From contig OW051470.1 of assembly GCA_932521025.1 (NCBI GenBank), positions 3,520,501 through 3,584,500 on the forward strand: a stretch of DNA of 64,000 nucleotides, written 5' to 3'. The notes below the pieces were generated by a model. The model did no database searches. It was not told the DNA's origin and worked only from the letters and a program-made list of their open reading frames with translations. This DNA comes from Oscheius onirici (lineage: Eukaryota; Nematoda; Chromadorea; Rhabditida; Rhabditidae). The position numbers and the translations under genes were made by a program. Shown here piece after piece: positions 1 to 11,793 of this stretch (positions are counted from its first letter, which is position 1; every line of letters starts with the position of its first letter).

Positions 1-2255
1 GTGCAATCAGGCCCCTTCTGGGTTGACGACACACAACGGATTATATACAAGTAGGGATAAGGGAGAGAGACAGCTCAAAAAGGACCCTGGCCAAATTGGT
101 TCTAATCCAGGGGACCCTCTTGTGACGTCAGAAGAAAGAAGATTGCAACCCGGTCAATCTCTCCACGACGACGTTTTCGACAGATCAACTCGACTCGCGT
201 AATAGGGCTGACCTTTGGGGAGGACCTTATGTGATATCTGATGATACTAGCTTGAACTCGAAGACTTGACTACCAGAGTAGATACTGTCGGAACTGGGAG
301 TCTCCTGGTTCAGAAGACATCATCAGATTTTAACATAAACGCTCGAAACGGGAAGTATTTAGTGCAGCTTGCGTCACCAGAAAGGGAGAGGGCTTCCATT
401 TTCAACCTTTTTTTTCGCCAAGACGAAATGAAGGAGAAAGAGAATAGCTGCCCCAAAAATAAATAATTCGCAAGGCAAACAGGACGAAAAACTAATTAGG
501 AATGCACTTGGACGGGAAAATTCGCGGCAAACGCAATTATTGGATTGCAGGGCGGACAGGAAGAGCATTTTGCCTAGATTTTGGACTCGGAATCCAGCAG
601 AAAACAGCTGTGAAGAAGAAAAGTCAAGGGATAATTTCCCTCGGGAAGAAATTCTCTCCAGCGTTGGAGAGAAGCCACAAATTAGGGCAATTGGCTCCGT
701 CTACTTCTGGCGGTCTTGTGGGTCCCAAGGAGACACAACTTGCTGGAAAAGAAAGGAATTCTGGAAAACACTGTGGGATATCACAAGGATAAAGACTATG
801 AGACCCGCGGTGAAATATGCGGAACGGATTCAGAACAGACAGAACATGGACTTACAATTAGCTGTCTCAATCAAAGAGGACTGGTTCAAAAATGTTCGGA
901 TACAAGGATGGGGTGGTCAAGAAACTAAAGAATCGACAAAGTTATGTTCAGAACAAATCTAGAAGAGATCGAATAGGTTTTAAAGAGTACAATGGCAAGA
1001 GTCTGGAACTAAAACTCCTTTCCAGATAAAGCGTCCAAGTAGAAACTCATTCTACACCAGACGATCCAAATTCAATTTGAAGAAGAACAAAGACTTTTAG
1101 TCCGTCTGAGAGAGCAGAGCGTAATGAGAAAAGAGGCCCAGAGACTTCCGAAATTGAAGGCGTGAAAAAAGGCCTGCTCTGCGGCCGAGTGCCCCGTTGA
1201 GCGCAGAAGTGCGTGTTGCCGGGAGCGAGAGAAAGAGGAGGGATTCGCGTGCGTGTGGATCGATGCAAAGCGGGAGAGAGAAAGCCGACGACAACGTCGA
1301 CTTCGTTCTGCGCAACAAGATCAACCTCGGCCAGTCTTCACTTTTTGTGTTTGATCCAGTTCTATGTTTTACCGTATCAATATACTGATTCAATAGATTT
1401 TATTCAAAGCAATCTTAGTTTCTTCAAGAAGTTTCCAGTTGGAGCCGTCAAAATACTTATCACTAGTAGAACCTCTAAAAAACTGGAGAGTCAAAGTTCT
1501 CTCTCTCTCTCTCGGAGTCGAAGAAAGATGACGAGTGCCGTGAGAGAGAGTCCCAATCCGGGATCTCTGCATAATTTCCAATCCAGACGGCCGCCCACAA
1601 AAAGCTAGGTTCGAGGGAAAGGGACCAGAAACAAAAGAAAGAGAAGTTGATTGGAAGTGGCAGAGAGGAAGTTCTACTTCGAGTCGATGGCTCATTAGCC
1701 TCTCCGAGGAAGAGACGGCTCTCATTTCACTGACGGAGATTATTTTCGAAGAAAGTCGCCTTGGTTCCCATAAGCCATTCAGCCTAAATATGGCCACTGA
1801 CTCGGAGAGGAAAAGGGAGTGATAAAAGAAGAAAGAGAGTCGGGAATGATGGATTTGGCACTCGTCGTTCTCCGGGGACCTCTTGAGGACCAACCGCTCA
1901 ACCGACAACAAGCTCTAAACTGCAGAAAGACATAGTGGGCGCAGACTGACGTAAAAATTTTTAAAGGCTAAAAGGTAAATAATTTTAATTCAACTAAGTA
2001 TACCTTTAGGCACATTAACATCGGGTAAGGATATAACGCGATACATCGGGGATGTTAAAATACGAGGTTATACAGGGGAAACAAGCAACGCGTAAAATTT
2101 GACAACGGGTTGAAAGCCGCCGTAAAATACCAGGATTGGGAAAAAACAAACTGTTATACAACACGATATCAACAGGCACAAAAGCTACAAGACGGATAAA
2201 AATGAAGGGGGAAAATTAAAAAGAAGAGTCGGTTCGTTCCTTCTGAACTGACCCA
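1..2255. other. Gene-poor stretch, nothing recognised
   Basis: I see no convincing gene here. Reading frames are short, start mostly at non-ATG codons and overlap on both strands without recognisable domains. The sequence is purine-rich with repeated GAGA and AGAA runs, similar in texture to 14-17 kb and 30-33 kb where decayed mobile DNA is likely. The last 300 bases are the 3' flank of the uridylyltransferase gene. Confidence 0.5.
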
Positions 2256-5200
2256 TTATCCATCTCTTCTGGGACCGTTTCCACGAGGTCCACCAGCTCG
2301 GTTTTGCCACGGTTGTCCACCTCCTCTGCCTGTTCTTCTACGAGCCCCGTCGCGCTCTCTAACGTCAGCATTAAGCTTCTCTCTGGAAATATTGAATTAT
2401 AGACAAAAGATGACTGACGCTTCTTTTCGACGGGGACAGTTCTCCTTTGTGTGACCCATTCTGTAGCACTCAAAACACTGTTTTGGAGCAAATGGCGGCT
2501 GTCCAATGGAGCAGCTGCGCAACAAGGCTTTCTAGGATGGTAGATAAAAACCACAAAGACCCGACTTACCGAGATTTCGATGTAGGTCATGTTGTGGTTG
2601 TTGAAAATGATCTGCTGCATGAAGATTTCACGCGAACGTCGAAACGTTCGCATGATATGAACGAACACTAAAAAGGTGGGTTAGGCACAAACGAAAATAA
2701 GTCTACTTCTTTGATTGACGACTGATCCAGTATTGTGTCGAAGATCGAAAGGATCTTCGATGCACAGACTTCGATTCCAGCCTTTTTCCAGTTTGGAGAG
2801 CATTTTCGCTCGACGAATTTGAATAATTAGGTTGTGGTAGTCGAAACGGGAATAGAAATCGAGAAATCCGACAAACAGCTCCGAGAGCGTCATTTTGTTC
2901 TTTGACCAGATGCCCGGCCAACCATCTTTATGGTAATAGATATCATGCTCGCCGTGGAGCTCTGCTGGCGCCTCATTTCGGAACTCCTGAAAATTTTATC
3001 TTGTTCTGTTCTTGATCCCATTTCGGGAAAAAAAGGGAAAGACCTACCTCTTGAAGACGTGGAAGAACAGGAGGATTCAGTTGCTGGAGGTAGTAAATGA
3101 CCATTATTATATAGGAATAGGAGGACAGAGAGCCTCTCGAGGCATCGTTGATATCCAGCGTGTTTGCCCACTAAAAACAAGAAGTTTATAAGGAAAACGA
3201 AAGGAACAAACTGTCTTGACCCAGAGTCCGAGTTCGGCAACACGACTGTCCCATTTGGTGTATTCCAGAAGCATCTTTGTGTTGGCCAGTGCGAGGGTAT
3301 TGTAATAGGAAATACTGAACATAAACTGATCAGAGAAAAAGAATCGAAGCTTACTCTCCCTCTAAAACGGGATCTCGACCATTTCCATGTATTTTGAACT
3401 TCACAATCGGCACTTTGGCCTGTAGAATGTGCTGAACATACATCTTGTAGCCGTACGTCTTCTTGAGAGTTCGAGATATTTTCATCATCGTATCTTCGAC
3501 ATTCACGCCCTGCAAACCAATACTTATTGTAATAAAACGAAGTGGCTAACCTCTGGAGGACTATCACTCTCGAATCTGAAGCAGATATCAGCGTCGGAAG
3601 AGGACGTACCGAATCCATTGTAGAGGGATCCAAAGACCTGAAAAAAATCTTCAAAGAAAGGTCGAAACGTACATCTAGACGAGCACTCGGGAAGGCAGTA
3701 CGAAGAGTAGCTTCCAGCTGCTTGACAGTCTTTTCAATATTGTCGACAACGGAACATTTCATAGATTTCATTACTGGAAATGTTCGCTAGACAAAGAGGA
3801 AGAAAGACTTACTACAAGCTTCGCGTATCATCTGTGTGAGCTGCTCATCTTCTTCTACAGATCGTTTGTAGGTAATTTCGACAAGTTCGGGAATCCTCAT
3901 TTCTGGACAGTCGGCATTCAGGTGCTTGTTACTCTCACAATAGGAGCATCGGACGTCCGGCAGCCATCCTCCATTGAAATTGACCGGATTGTCCAAGTCG
4001 TAGCTGTACTCTTCCGGAGACCATGATGTCGCCTTCTAGAACCATTTTTTAGTCTGAAAAATTGAAAATATTACCTTGAAAACATGTTCGAGAGGCTCTT
4101 CGTCGCATCGAATCTTGAAATCATCACGGGCAATCGCCTTTTTGGTCTGCTCTTGACTGGGCAAGACAGATTCTTTCTTGTCGAAGACAGATCCTTCGCT
4201 CTGTTCCGAATGAACCAACTGTTCTTCTTCTTCACTGCTCAAGTCGGTCTTGGTTTCTCCTGTAACATCCGACTGGCTGATTTCAGAAAGAACAGCCTCC
4301 TGTATGGTGGTAGTGTCAGGTTCATCGTCGTGGAGAGAAAGATTGGTCAATTTTTCTTCAGTTTCTTCTTGGAGAGCTTGAAAAGATTCATCTACTTCCT
4401 CGACATTTGTGGGGAGGGCTTCGGAACAATGCTTCTTACCAGCGTTGAAAGTGAGTGTCTTCAAGATTTTGTTCTCCAATAGGCTCTGAAAAAAAGGTTG
4501 TGGGATAATATATAGATGGCGAACCTCGAGGACAGTGTTTTCGATCTGCAGTCTGCCTTCTTCGAGTGTCACCATGGCTTCAAAGACATCAGAAACGGAC
4601 TGCCGACTGTAGATTCGATCACCATCGATTTCAACATCATGAGCTTCAAGTTGAGCAAGATTAACGCCATTTACTTGGGTCTGAAACCAATTTTAACGGA
4701 TAAATAAAAATAATGTACGGTAGAGAAGTCGGCATTGCCTTTTTCTTCCTGTTCTGTGTCCGACTGGACGGTAGTCTTGCGTTTTCGTGATCGACGCCTG
4801 TTGTAATTCTTCTTCTTCGATTCTGCCAGAGATTTGTCGATTAGGCTGTTGATGAAGGTCACAGGGTCTTCTCCATTGATCTTTCCTTGTTCCTGCAAGC
4901 GGAGTTCGAGAGCTTCGACACGAGGATCAATCGTGGCTTGTACTGACACTGGCTGAAAAATGTATTTCTGACGATGAGCAAAACGACGGGCCTTTTGAGG
5001 ATGATCATCCACTTTCATTGGTGTTCCAGCTGGCGTCGAAGAGCTAACTGCCCTTTGCTGTCTAGGCTCATCCTTCTTTTTGTTCGAATCCTGGAAATTC
5101 ATGAATAGCAATATAAAAAACGACACTTGCCGGCATGGACAGATTGACATGGATCAGCGGCCCGTTGTTACTACACGGAATGGCCAAATAGACGTAGGTA

Positions 5201-7740
5201 GCGAGGAAGCAGTTGAGGAAGTAAGGCTGAAATGTACGCGGGAAGAAGACTACGTTCTCGCCACGAAGCGGATCTGAAATAGTCTGTTATAAAAGACTAT
5301 TTCCATACCTTTGATTTGGAAGATCTTGTTGTTCCACTTTGTGTCTTTCTTCAGCATAGGTTCGCTCTGTTCGATCTGGACGACCTAAACAGGGAAATTT
5401 TCCCTTGGAATGTATGTACAACTCACGGTGTCCAACTTCTTCGAATAGTAGGCAAAAAAGGAGAGGAACTCGACAGCCAGGTCGACAGCCGCAGGAGCAC
5501 AAGGACTCGAGTCTTCGTCTTTGATGACTGGTACAATGCCGCGGCTTTGGAGGCAATGAATGGCCATGAGATCGAATCCATGTTTTTGCAGGCCGTAGGA
5601 GGAGCATAGATCGCACAGCTGATATATGCGGCTAGGATAACAACAAGCAAACCTTGGCCCAATGTCTGATCAAGACGAGCAGTTTGGGAATAGATGGATG
5701 GAGGTCGGTGTATCGTTTAAGTATTTTGCTCAAAGCAAGTTTGTCAGTTGCTTTCCACAGAAGCACAACGGGTATTTTTCCTAGGTACAGCATCGAAATA
5801 CGGGGATAGGGGCCATTCACGAATTCAATATTGCTAAAGTCGGCAAACGGATTCGCTAAAAACTCTCTTCAAGTTGAAATTTGAAACCGGTTACCGTCGT
5901 TTGAGAAGTCATCTCTGATCGAGTAAATGAGGTCCAAGAGGTCACTAGCATCGACGTTCTCGTAGTAAAGACAAAAGTTAATGTTGGAGGAAGCGTTGAA
6001 GGCGTCGTAAAAGACGGACCCCATGAGCTGGAGATCGGGCTCTCTGCCTAAAAGACACTTGGTTTCTACAAGAAGACAAAGGGGCAAACCTTCAAGACCT
6101 TTGATCGAGACGAGTCTCGTTCGAATCAACTTCTGGACTTCGCCGGCTATTTTCTTGAGCGGAAGAGTCTCTCGTGAACAAACTTCTTCCAGAATCTTCG
6201 TGATGGCTATTCGCTGATTGTAATGCATCGGAGGCATAGAACGAATAAATTTTTTGCGCTGCTCTCGAATCTGAAATATCGTTTTACAGCATGAGAATAG
6301 AACATACTTCTATAAGCTGAAGATGTTGCCCGATTCTCATGTGTTCTCTGAAGTGACCGATATTGTTCAGATGGAAATCGCAAAGTTCGCAGTAGTAGAT
6401 GGCTCCAGGAAAGTTTGGTACTTTCTAAATGCTCAATTCTGAAGGAGCAGGAACGAAAGACCAACTTTTTCCAATGGCTTGACTTCGAAATTCTTCAAAC
6501 AAGGCAAAGACGCGGAGTTCACTTGGTCCTCGTCAGTTGCCATTTCTGAATCGTGTTGAACTTTCGCAAACAATGGCTTACTGTGCTGACAATTTTCTTG
6601 CAGTTCTTTGATCATTGATCGAATTTCTTGTTCTGTTAGCGAGCCGCATTGAAAGACGGAAAAGACGCCACGCGGACTACTACTGCTCGCATCTTTCATT
6701 GTACAGAAAACGACATCTCTAAGATTGCTAGATTGGAAGATGAGCTGAAAGTAATGCTGCTGAATAGAAGAAACGGATGTTACCTTTCCGAAATCTCCCT
6801 CTCTTTCAATCGATTCACCATTTTCGTAGAAGCTGACAAACTTTTGTTTATGTTCTTGATCGTAAAGGAATGATGGAATATCGACATCTTCCCAGGTCGC
6901 TTTCGGTCGTTGAAGGATTTTCTGAAACAATAACTAGCAATTTAAAAGAAAAGGTGTTTTACGATAGTTGGTTCCTGGCTAGGCGATTCATTCTTTTTCC
7001 ACCAAGACTTTCCTCCAGTCGGCTTTTTCGTAGTTGTCGTTTTATTCTGCAATAGTAGAAATGTATAAAATCCACATATAAAACTTTGTCAGGCGTTTAT
7101 CCATATCCAGTCAGAAAGATCTCGCAATGTAAAACAAACCTTTACCGGGTCATTGCGTTCCTTTATTGAGGCCTTGATTGGAGACGAAGGGTGGAGTATA
7201 TTATTAAGCATTTCTCCTAAAGAACCCGGTGACTCGACTTCTTCCATGGGAGGGCTAAAACGCAAATGAGGAATAAGAAAGACACTTACTTGTTTTCACA
7301 GGGCTGAACAGTGCCATATCCTTCCGGTTCTTCGAAATAGGATGAATACTCGACTGGTTTTTTAGCACTGTCAGCGCTTTCCTCCGGCATCGAGTCTTCA
7401 GGTGGACGGAGAATTCTGAAAAATTAATGGGATAAATTGAAAAAAAAAGATAACACACTCGGACGTTGTGGTGGTTTCAGCAGTTTCTTCGAGGTCCTTG
7501 ATGTCCGCTTTTGGATCAGTGCTGAAAATAAAACAAAATCAGAGTGACATGAACCACTGACCCTAATTCCGGGAATTCAGAATGAGATGACAGATTGAGC
7601 TGAGATGGATCTTCCGAAGATCTGAAAAGAGAAATTCTCGATGAAATATTTTGGAATACAAAATATTATTTGTGGAAAAAAAAAAGAAAAAAAGCGTACG
7701 CTGACTCATTGTTTGATTTGCCCTTGTTCTTTTTTACCAT
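2256..7740 (-). CDS. TUT4/TUT7-type terminal uridylyltransferase, two nucleotidyltransferase modules and CCHC zinc knuckles
   Basis: Multi-exon gene (introns about 40-60 bases), likely a cytoplasmic non-canonical poly(U) polymerase that adds uridines to RNA 3' ends. In order from the N-terminus: a low-complexity acidic/serine-rich part (7.0-7.74 kb); a C2H2-like finger (YYCELCDFHL, about 6.4 kb); a first nucleotidyltransferase-like module (6.2-5.3 kb) whose catalytic strand reads SSNINFCLYY, so the DxD aspartates are absent; a basic/acidic linker with a CCHC knuckle near 3.9 kb (CSYCESNKHLNADCPEM); then the catalytic module with FGS, NGFG and SDADICF (3.56-3.62 kb), GD-ISYYNTLA where the third aspartate is made across a splice junction (about 3.3 kb), and a PAP-associated domain ending IEDPFDLRHNTGS (2.7-2.9 kb). 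A last knuckle (CFECYRMGHTKENC) and an arginine/glycine-rich tail close the protein. Domain order matches vertebrate TUT4/TUT7. The 5' exons (above 7.0 kb) are the least certain part; the ATG follows a TTTCAG acceptor by about 10 bases. Confidence 0.88.
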
Positions 7741-7873
7741 AGTCGTAGATCTGAAACCCTGCATCACAATTGCAAACTGAAGAAAGATACGAAGAGACAA
7801 GAAACAATAGTCTATAGAAAAAAAAAACTAGAAACGAAAATGGAAATGTTATTTTATTCAAATAGAAACAGAT

Positions 7874-8134
7874 TCACTCGTCGGTTTCACGGTCTTCATC
7901 GCTCTCGTTGGGCCGTAAACCGCACATCGAGTCCTCGAAATTCGTGAAACATTCGCGTTGCATCTAAAAAGGATAGACTTGAAAAAAAAAGAAACGACAA
8001 ACCGTGGTAGAAACCTTCTCAGCAAAAGCTCGAAGTAGTGTGGACTGGTTTGTTACGGATATTTGCGAAATCCACACGTTTTCGTCCCATTTCAACGGCA
8101 CTTCAGGAACGTGGACTGGAAACATCAGAGACAT
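7874..8134 (-). CDS. Small two-exon protein of about 74 residues, unknown
   Basis: Exon 1 encodes MSLMFPVHVPEVPLKWDENV and continues to about residue 42; a roughly 39-base intron (GTTTGT to TTTTTAG) joins it in frame to an exon beginning MQRECFTNFEDSM and ending in an acidic tail (NESDEDRETDE). The start ATG lies 10 bases behind a TTTTTTTCAG acceptor, consistent with trans-splicing or a 5'UTR intron, and an AATAAA signal follows the stop. The protein has no signal peptide, membrane segment or domain I recognise. It lies between the MAPR gene and the uridylyltransferase on the same strand, so it may be co-transcribed with them. It is too short and split to appear as one open frame. Confidence 0.6.
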
Positions 8135-8415
8135 TTTTGAATGACTGAAAAAAACGGTTTATTTTCTATTTTGGTTTGTTATTTTGTACTTGCGGTATGC
8201 AAGCAAGTGCGCTACAAGAAATTAACCCCAATGATAAATGAGAAATTGAACATTATTCTGCTGAGCCAAATTATAAACGAGTGTCTAGAAAAGTATGGTA
8301 GCGCAAGAAAATAAGCTGCGTGAAATGCAAAACAAGTAAAATGAACAATTTATTACAATCACAGTAGTCACAACGTCAATAAATCATTGTTTAGTCGGAA
8401 ATCAAGTGAATTTTA

Positions 8416-9046
8416 TCACTGAACAGATGAGATTTTTCCTTCGTAATCAGTCTTCTTCTCGTCGTCTTTCACAAGTCGGCCGACCTTAGGATACTTGAAT
8501 TTGAAAGAGGACTCCCATTCGTCGGCAGTTTCCTGAATTCTTTGATTGATTTGATGAATGAAACAATAACACCTTTTCAGAGATTTCAAGATCAGCATGG
8601 TCGTCCCATTCATCACTGACAGCCTTTACGTCCATTTTGGCAAGCGCACGCGTGGCATCATGACCGGCCAAATTTCCGTAAGCGTTTCCTGGTCCGTAGA
8701 ATGAACGACCGCGTGTCACATCATAGATCTAAGAGAATTTGTGAAAACGAAAGAATATGTACGTACAGTTCCGTTTAGAGCAAATAAAATGTGTTCATCG
8801 TCAGTTCCGTTGTAGTTTTTGAGCTCAGACACTGTTAAATCCGTCATCGGCATTGGGGGAACTACCTGGAAAAATTACTGTAATACAAATCTAATCACAT
8901 GTGAATATTGGAAAGAGACGAACCTTGACAACAGGCACTTCAACCTCCTGACCTTGTCTCCGCCACCATCTGAAGGCGAGAACGGCCAAAAGCGCTAGAA
9001 GCACGACATCCCAGGCTGTCACTTCCAGAACAGACGACAAATCCAT
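8416..9046 (-). CDS. vem-1/PGRMC: Membrane-associated progesterone receptor component-like (MAPR, cytochrome b5-like heme binding) protein
   Basis: An N-terminal membrane anchor (VTAWDVVLLALLAVLAFRWW, residues about 9-28) is followed by a basic stretch and a cytochrome b5-like MAPR domain. Diagnostic strings are LKNYNGTDDEHILFALNGTI, YDVTRGRSFYGPGNAYGN and LAGHDATRALAKMD, the family positions that carry the heme-coordinating tyrosine and the loop that replaces the b5 histidines. The tail is acidic/basic (KVGRLVKDDEKKTDYEGKI). Family members are ER membrane proteins that bind heme, support cytochrome P450 enzymes and sterol handling; the nematode member VEM-1 also acts in axon guidance. The start ATG directly follows GTGTTTTCAG. 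The upstream ALG13 stop is only about 92 bases away with an AATAAA-type signal between, a typical nematode operon gap. Confidence 0.9.
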
Positions 9047-9138
9047 CTGAAAACACGGTTTAATTGAAAGGGAAATTGGAACAAATATTAAAAGCCAAGA
9101 CTTCAATATCGAAAGCCATGGCTAGGAACAAAAGTTTA

Positions 9139-9675
9139 TTATTCGTGAACAACGCCTAGCCTTTTATGGATAAAATCTGCTACTTTCTTTTGATCGGGTG
9201 GGTTATAGGGTACGAGACTGAACAAATTGGGGTCTTGCAGGCATTCCGGTAGAGCAGAAGGAACGCAATACACAACATGACGTCCTTCAGCAAGGGCTAC
9301 AGCCAATTCCGCCTGGTGGTTGTCCATGAGTTTTTCATTGATGACCACAACAAGTCGTTTCCGCAGTTTCATACATTCCAAGACAGTTCCTGCTCCAGCG
9401 TGTCCAATGACCAGATCGGCGGCAGTCAAATCTTGTAAAATACTGGACTTGTACCGGTAGAAACTGATAGAGATGCCATTCGATACGGATGTCCCTTGGC
9501 CTTCTTTTCTTCCACGAAACTGCTCGTTTTGAATTTGGCTCAGATCACTGGATCCTATTTGCAGAAGAAGCGAGTCGATGCCAATCTTTCTGAACGATTC
9601 CAGACATTCTGGTCGAAGAACTTGATCGATTAGGTCGTCGAAGCGTGTTGTTCCGACGGTAACGAATGCTTTCAT
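9139..9675 (-). CDS. alg-13: ALG13, catalytic subunit of UDP-GlcNAc transferase
   Basis: Single-exon protein of 178 residues. It opens MKAFVTVGTTRFDDLIDQVL, the nucleotide-sugar binding N-terminus of the family, and contains ADLVIGHAGAGTVLECMKLR, the conserved donor-binding motif of glycosyltransferase family 28, followed by VVVINEKLMDNHQAELA. With its membrane partner ALG14 it would add the second N-acetylglucosamine to dolichol-linked oligosaccharide on the cytosolic face of the ER. The length fits the short catalytic subunit rather than the long vertebrate OTU/Tudor fusion. The start codon directly follows TTCTTTTCCAG, a trans-splice acceptor-like site. It would be the first gene of a minus-strand cluster continuing with the MAPR gene. 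Confidence 0.95.
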   Translation of the reverse strand: MKAFVTVGTTRFDDLIDQVLRPECLESFRKIGIDSLLLQIGSSDLSQIQNEQFRGRKEGQGTSVSNGISISFYRYKSSILQDLTAADLVIGHAGAGTVLECMKLRKRLVVVINEKLMDNHQAELAVALAEGRHVVYCVPSALPECLQDPNLFSLVPYNPPDQKKVADFIHKRLGVVHE

Positions 9676-10124
9676 CTGGAAAAGAATGTGAGGGTTAGAG
9701 ATTGATAATGATTATATTAGTGCAACTACAAATAGTTTTAAGTTGATCAGTTAAAGCAATTCTTCAATTTACAATTTAAAAAAGTAAATTTAGAAAGTTC
9801 GCTGTGAATCGAAAAGATTCCTAATGATAAGGGAGAAGCAAATACTTGTGGCGACTAGGGTAAGAACACGCGCGCTGTTAATCACTTTGTGACAAACACA
9901 CCCAGCACAAATTATTGTTTTCGAACGAACCACAAAGTTTATAAGCACAAGAAACACAACCTCTGGACGGAGAAAATCAACTGTTTTGGAAAACACAAAA
10001 ACTATTTTCGAGAAGACGACAGATATACGTAAAGACGTAAATAGGTAACTAGATCCAAAACAGCTGAATTGTAATGAAAGCCGTTTACTGAAATGGAATT
10101 GTCTGGTAAAATAAAATAAGATGT
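9676..10124. other. Intergenic, probable promoter of the ALG13 cluster
   Basis: About 450 bases between the ALG13 start and the stop of the CKK-domain gene, both on the minus strand. It contains the 5' flank of the ALG13 cluster and the downstream flank of the CKK gene. No ORF, RNA gene or repeat was recognised. Confidence 0.4.
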
Positions 10125-11170
10125 CTAAATTGAGAGTTGATTCATTGAAGACATGGTGCTGTTCAGCGTATTTCGCGCTTTGTGCCAGTAAGCGTCGTTG
10201 ATAGTAAATCCGTCAATGACGTTGCTGAAGGACTTGGAAGGAACTGGAGCAAAGACTTTGCGGCTATCCTGATACCTGAGAGTTTGAGGTTTGAAATGGC
10301 AATCAAAAACTGTTACTTGAACATCAGCTTCAATTGTGGTAGGCTGCATTTATCTGGTCCAAGTCCCGAAACTTTTTCAACTTCGGTCGATTGTTGGTTC
10401 CAGGAGTATAAGCCACGATACTGGCACTTCTGATCTCGAAACAGAATGAGGAAATGCTTGGCAGCACTCAATTCCAAGGATTTCTTCACTTTCTCCAATT
10501 TATCCTTGTCGACCTGGTTGGGGAAGATCGAGAACTGCAAGGATCTGACAATCCGATCTCGATTTGTGAACGAGGAATTCTTGTCCAGCAGCTTAGGCGC
10601 TAAACTATTACTAGAGCAGAATACCCGAGACAATACCTGGCTGACAAGTGCCAGTTTCTGGAGTCGACACATAGGTGGGTCGGATGATGTTTTTCTTCGT
10701 CTCAGTTTTTACACTAGCTCTTGGTGGTGGAGGCTTAGTCAAAATGGTTTTCAGCTCTGTGGGAGGCTTTAGCGTGCCGGATACGTTCAATTTTGGTGGA
10801 GTTTCAGTAGAAATGTCTGAAGATTAATAAACATAAGCTAGAAAAAGAGGAACCTTATACCTTCTGATGGAACAAAAAACGCAACGGGCTTCCCAGGCTT
10901 CTCCAGTTCAGGCGCAATCTTCGGCCGGCTCTTCCCTTCTAAGTTTAAGATGAGCATCTAAAGAAAACAACGTCTACCCTGCAAAATAGTCACAGCTCGT
11001 ATTTGATTCTGCTCCTTTTCCATTAGTCTTTGATCCACAAATCTAGTCATAATATCCAGTCGTTTGTTAATGTCGTTAAGCTTCTTCGAATCCGGTGAAA
11101 GTGGAACCTCCATGCTCATAATTTCGGCAAAGGCGCGACGCTGCCGTTCCTCTTTTTCTTCCTCTTGCAT
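10125..11170 (-). CDS. CKK-domain protein (CAMSAP/Patronin-like), short form without a CH domain
   Basis: Five or so short exons give a protein of roughly 300 residues. The first exon (11.17-10.98 kb) is charged and coiled-coil-like (MQEEEKEERQRRAFAEIMSM). The middle exons are proline/threonine-rich. The C-terminal half is a CKK microtubule-binding domain: LEKVKKSLELSAAKHFLILF, RDQKCQYRGLYSW, KVSGLGPDKCSLPQLKLMFK, then after an intron YQDSRKVFAPVPSKSFSNVI and DGFTINDAYWHKARNT. This follows the order seen in CAMSAP, Patronin and C. elegans PTRN-1, which protect microtubule minus ends. Those proteins are far longer and begin with a calponin-homology domain; none is found upstream before the next gene, where foldback repeats begin at about 11.25 kb. 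It may be a short paralogue, or a gene whose 5' part was lost or displaced by repeats. Confidence 0.75.
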
Positions 11171-11247
11171 GACTTTGAAAAATAAAATATATAACTGCTC
11201 AATAAATGAAGAGAAGAAAGAGTTTCGGAATCCCGGAGTTCTGAAAC

Positions 11248-11398
11248 TCCAGCGGATCCAAGCATGTGCGCTGGACCGGACCGGTCCGATTTGCAAATTA
11301 GACCGAGCCAAAATTCCAATTTGAAAATCGGACCGGCCTCATATTGTAAGGCTCATAATCAGCCGGTCTGAGCGCACATGCTTGAGCGGATCCGAAAA
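11248..11398. repeat. Imperfect inverted repeat, about 150 bp
   Basis: The left arm GCGGATCCAAGCATGTGCGC recurs as a reverse complement on the right (GCGCACATGCTTGAGCGGAT), with GGACCGG/CCGGTC continuing the pairing on the inner side. The centre holds further AAATCGGACCGG-like repeats. It looks like a small foldback element lying just upstream of the CKK gene. Confidence 0.6.
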
Positions 11399-11404
11399 TA
11401 TGGA

Positions 11405-11695
11405 TTAGGGACTTTTCTTTGAAAAAATTTCTAAGAAAAGTCACGGTTGAAGTTTACCGCCACTTTTCTTAGAAAAAATTTTCTGCCGAAAACTATGGCG
11501 TGATTTTCTTTCGATTCTTTTTCAAAATAATGTTATGGTACCCGGTTTGTAATCACACGGTGACTGCTTTACAAAAAAAATATGCGAAAGAATTACCGGT
11601 CAACAAATTCGACCGCAACTTTTCTTAGAAATTTTTTTCTAAGAAAAGTTGCGGTGTGACTTTTCTTACAAAATTATCCTAAGAAAAGTCCCTAA
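11405..11695. mobile_element. MITE-like element with TTAGGGACTTTTCTT ends
   Basis: The ends are inverted: TTAGGGACTTTTCTT on the left and AAGAAAAGTCCCTAA on the right, 291 bp apart. Inside, CTTTTCTTAGAAA-type motifs recur in both orientations, including a perfect local hairpin near 11.62-11.65 kb (CTTTTCTTAGAAA facing TTTCTAAGAAAAG). There is no coding capacity. I could not see a clear target-site duplication. Confidence 0.6.
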
Positions 11696-11793
11696 CCCGA
11701 AAATATTTTATTATAAAATTTAAATTTTAGGCGTATTTTCCCGCCAAACAAGAAACCACTTGTGGCGGGAAAAAGGGGCTGTCTCACGGCGAA

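Noticed and set aside
1097-1911. Several frames of 98-173 codons around 1.1-1.9 kb
   Set aside because: They overlap on both strands, read GAGA/TCTC-rich sequence, and show no domain or intron signals.
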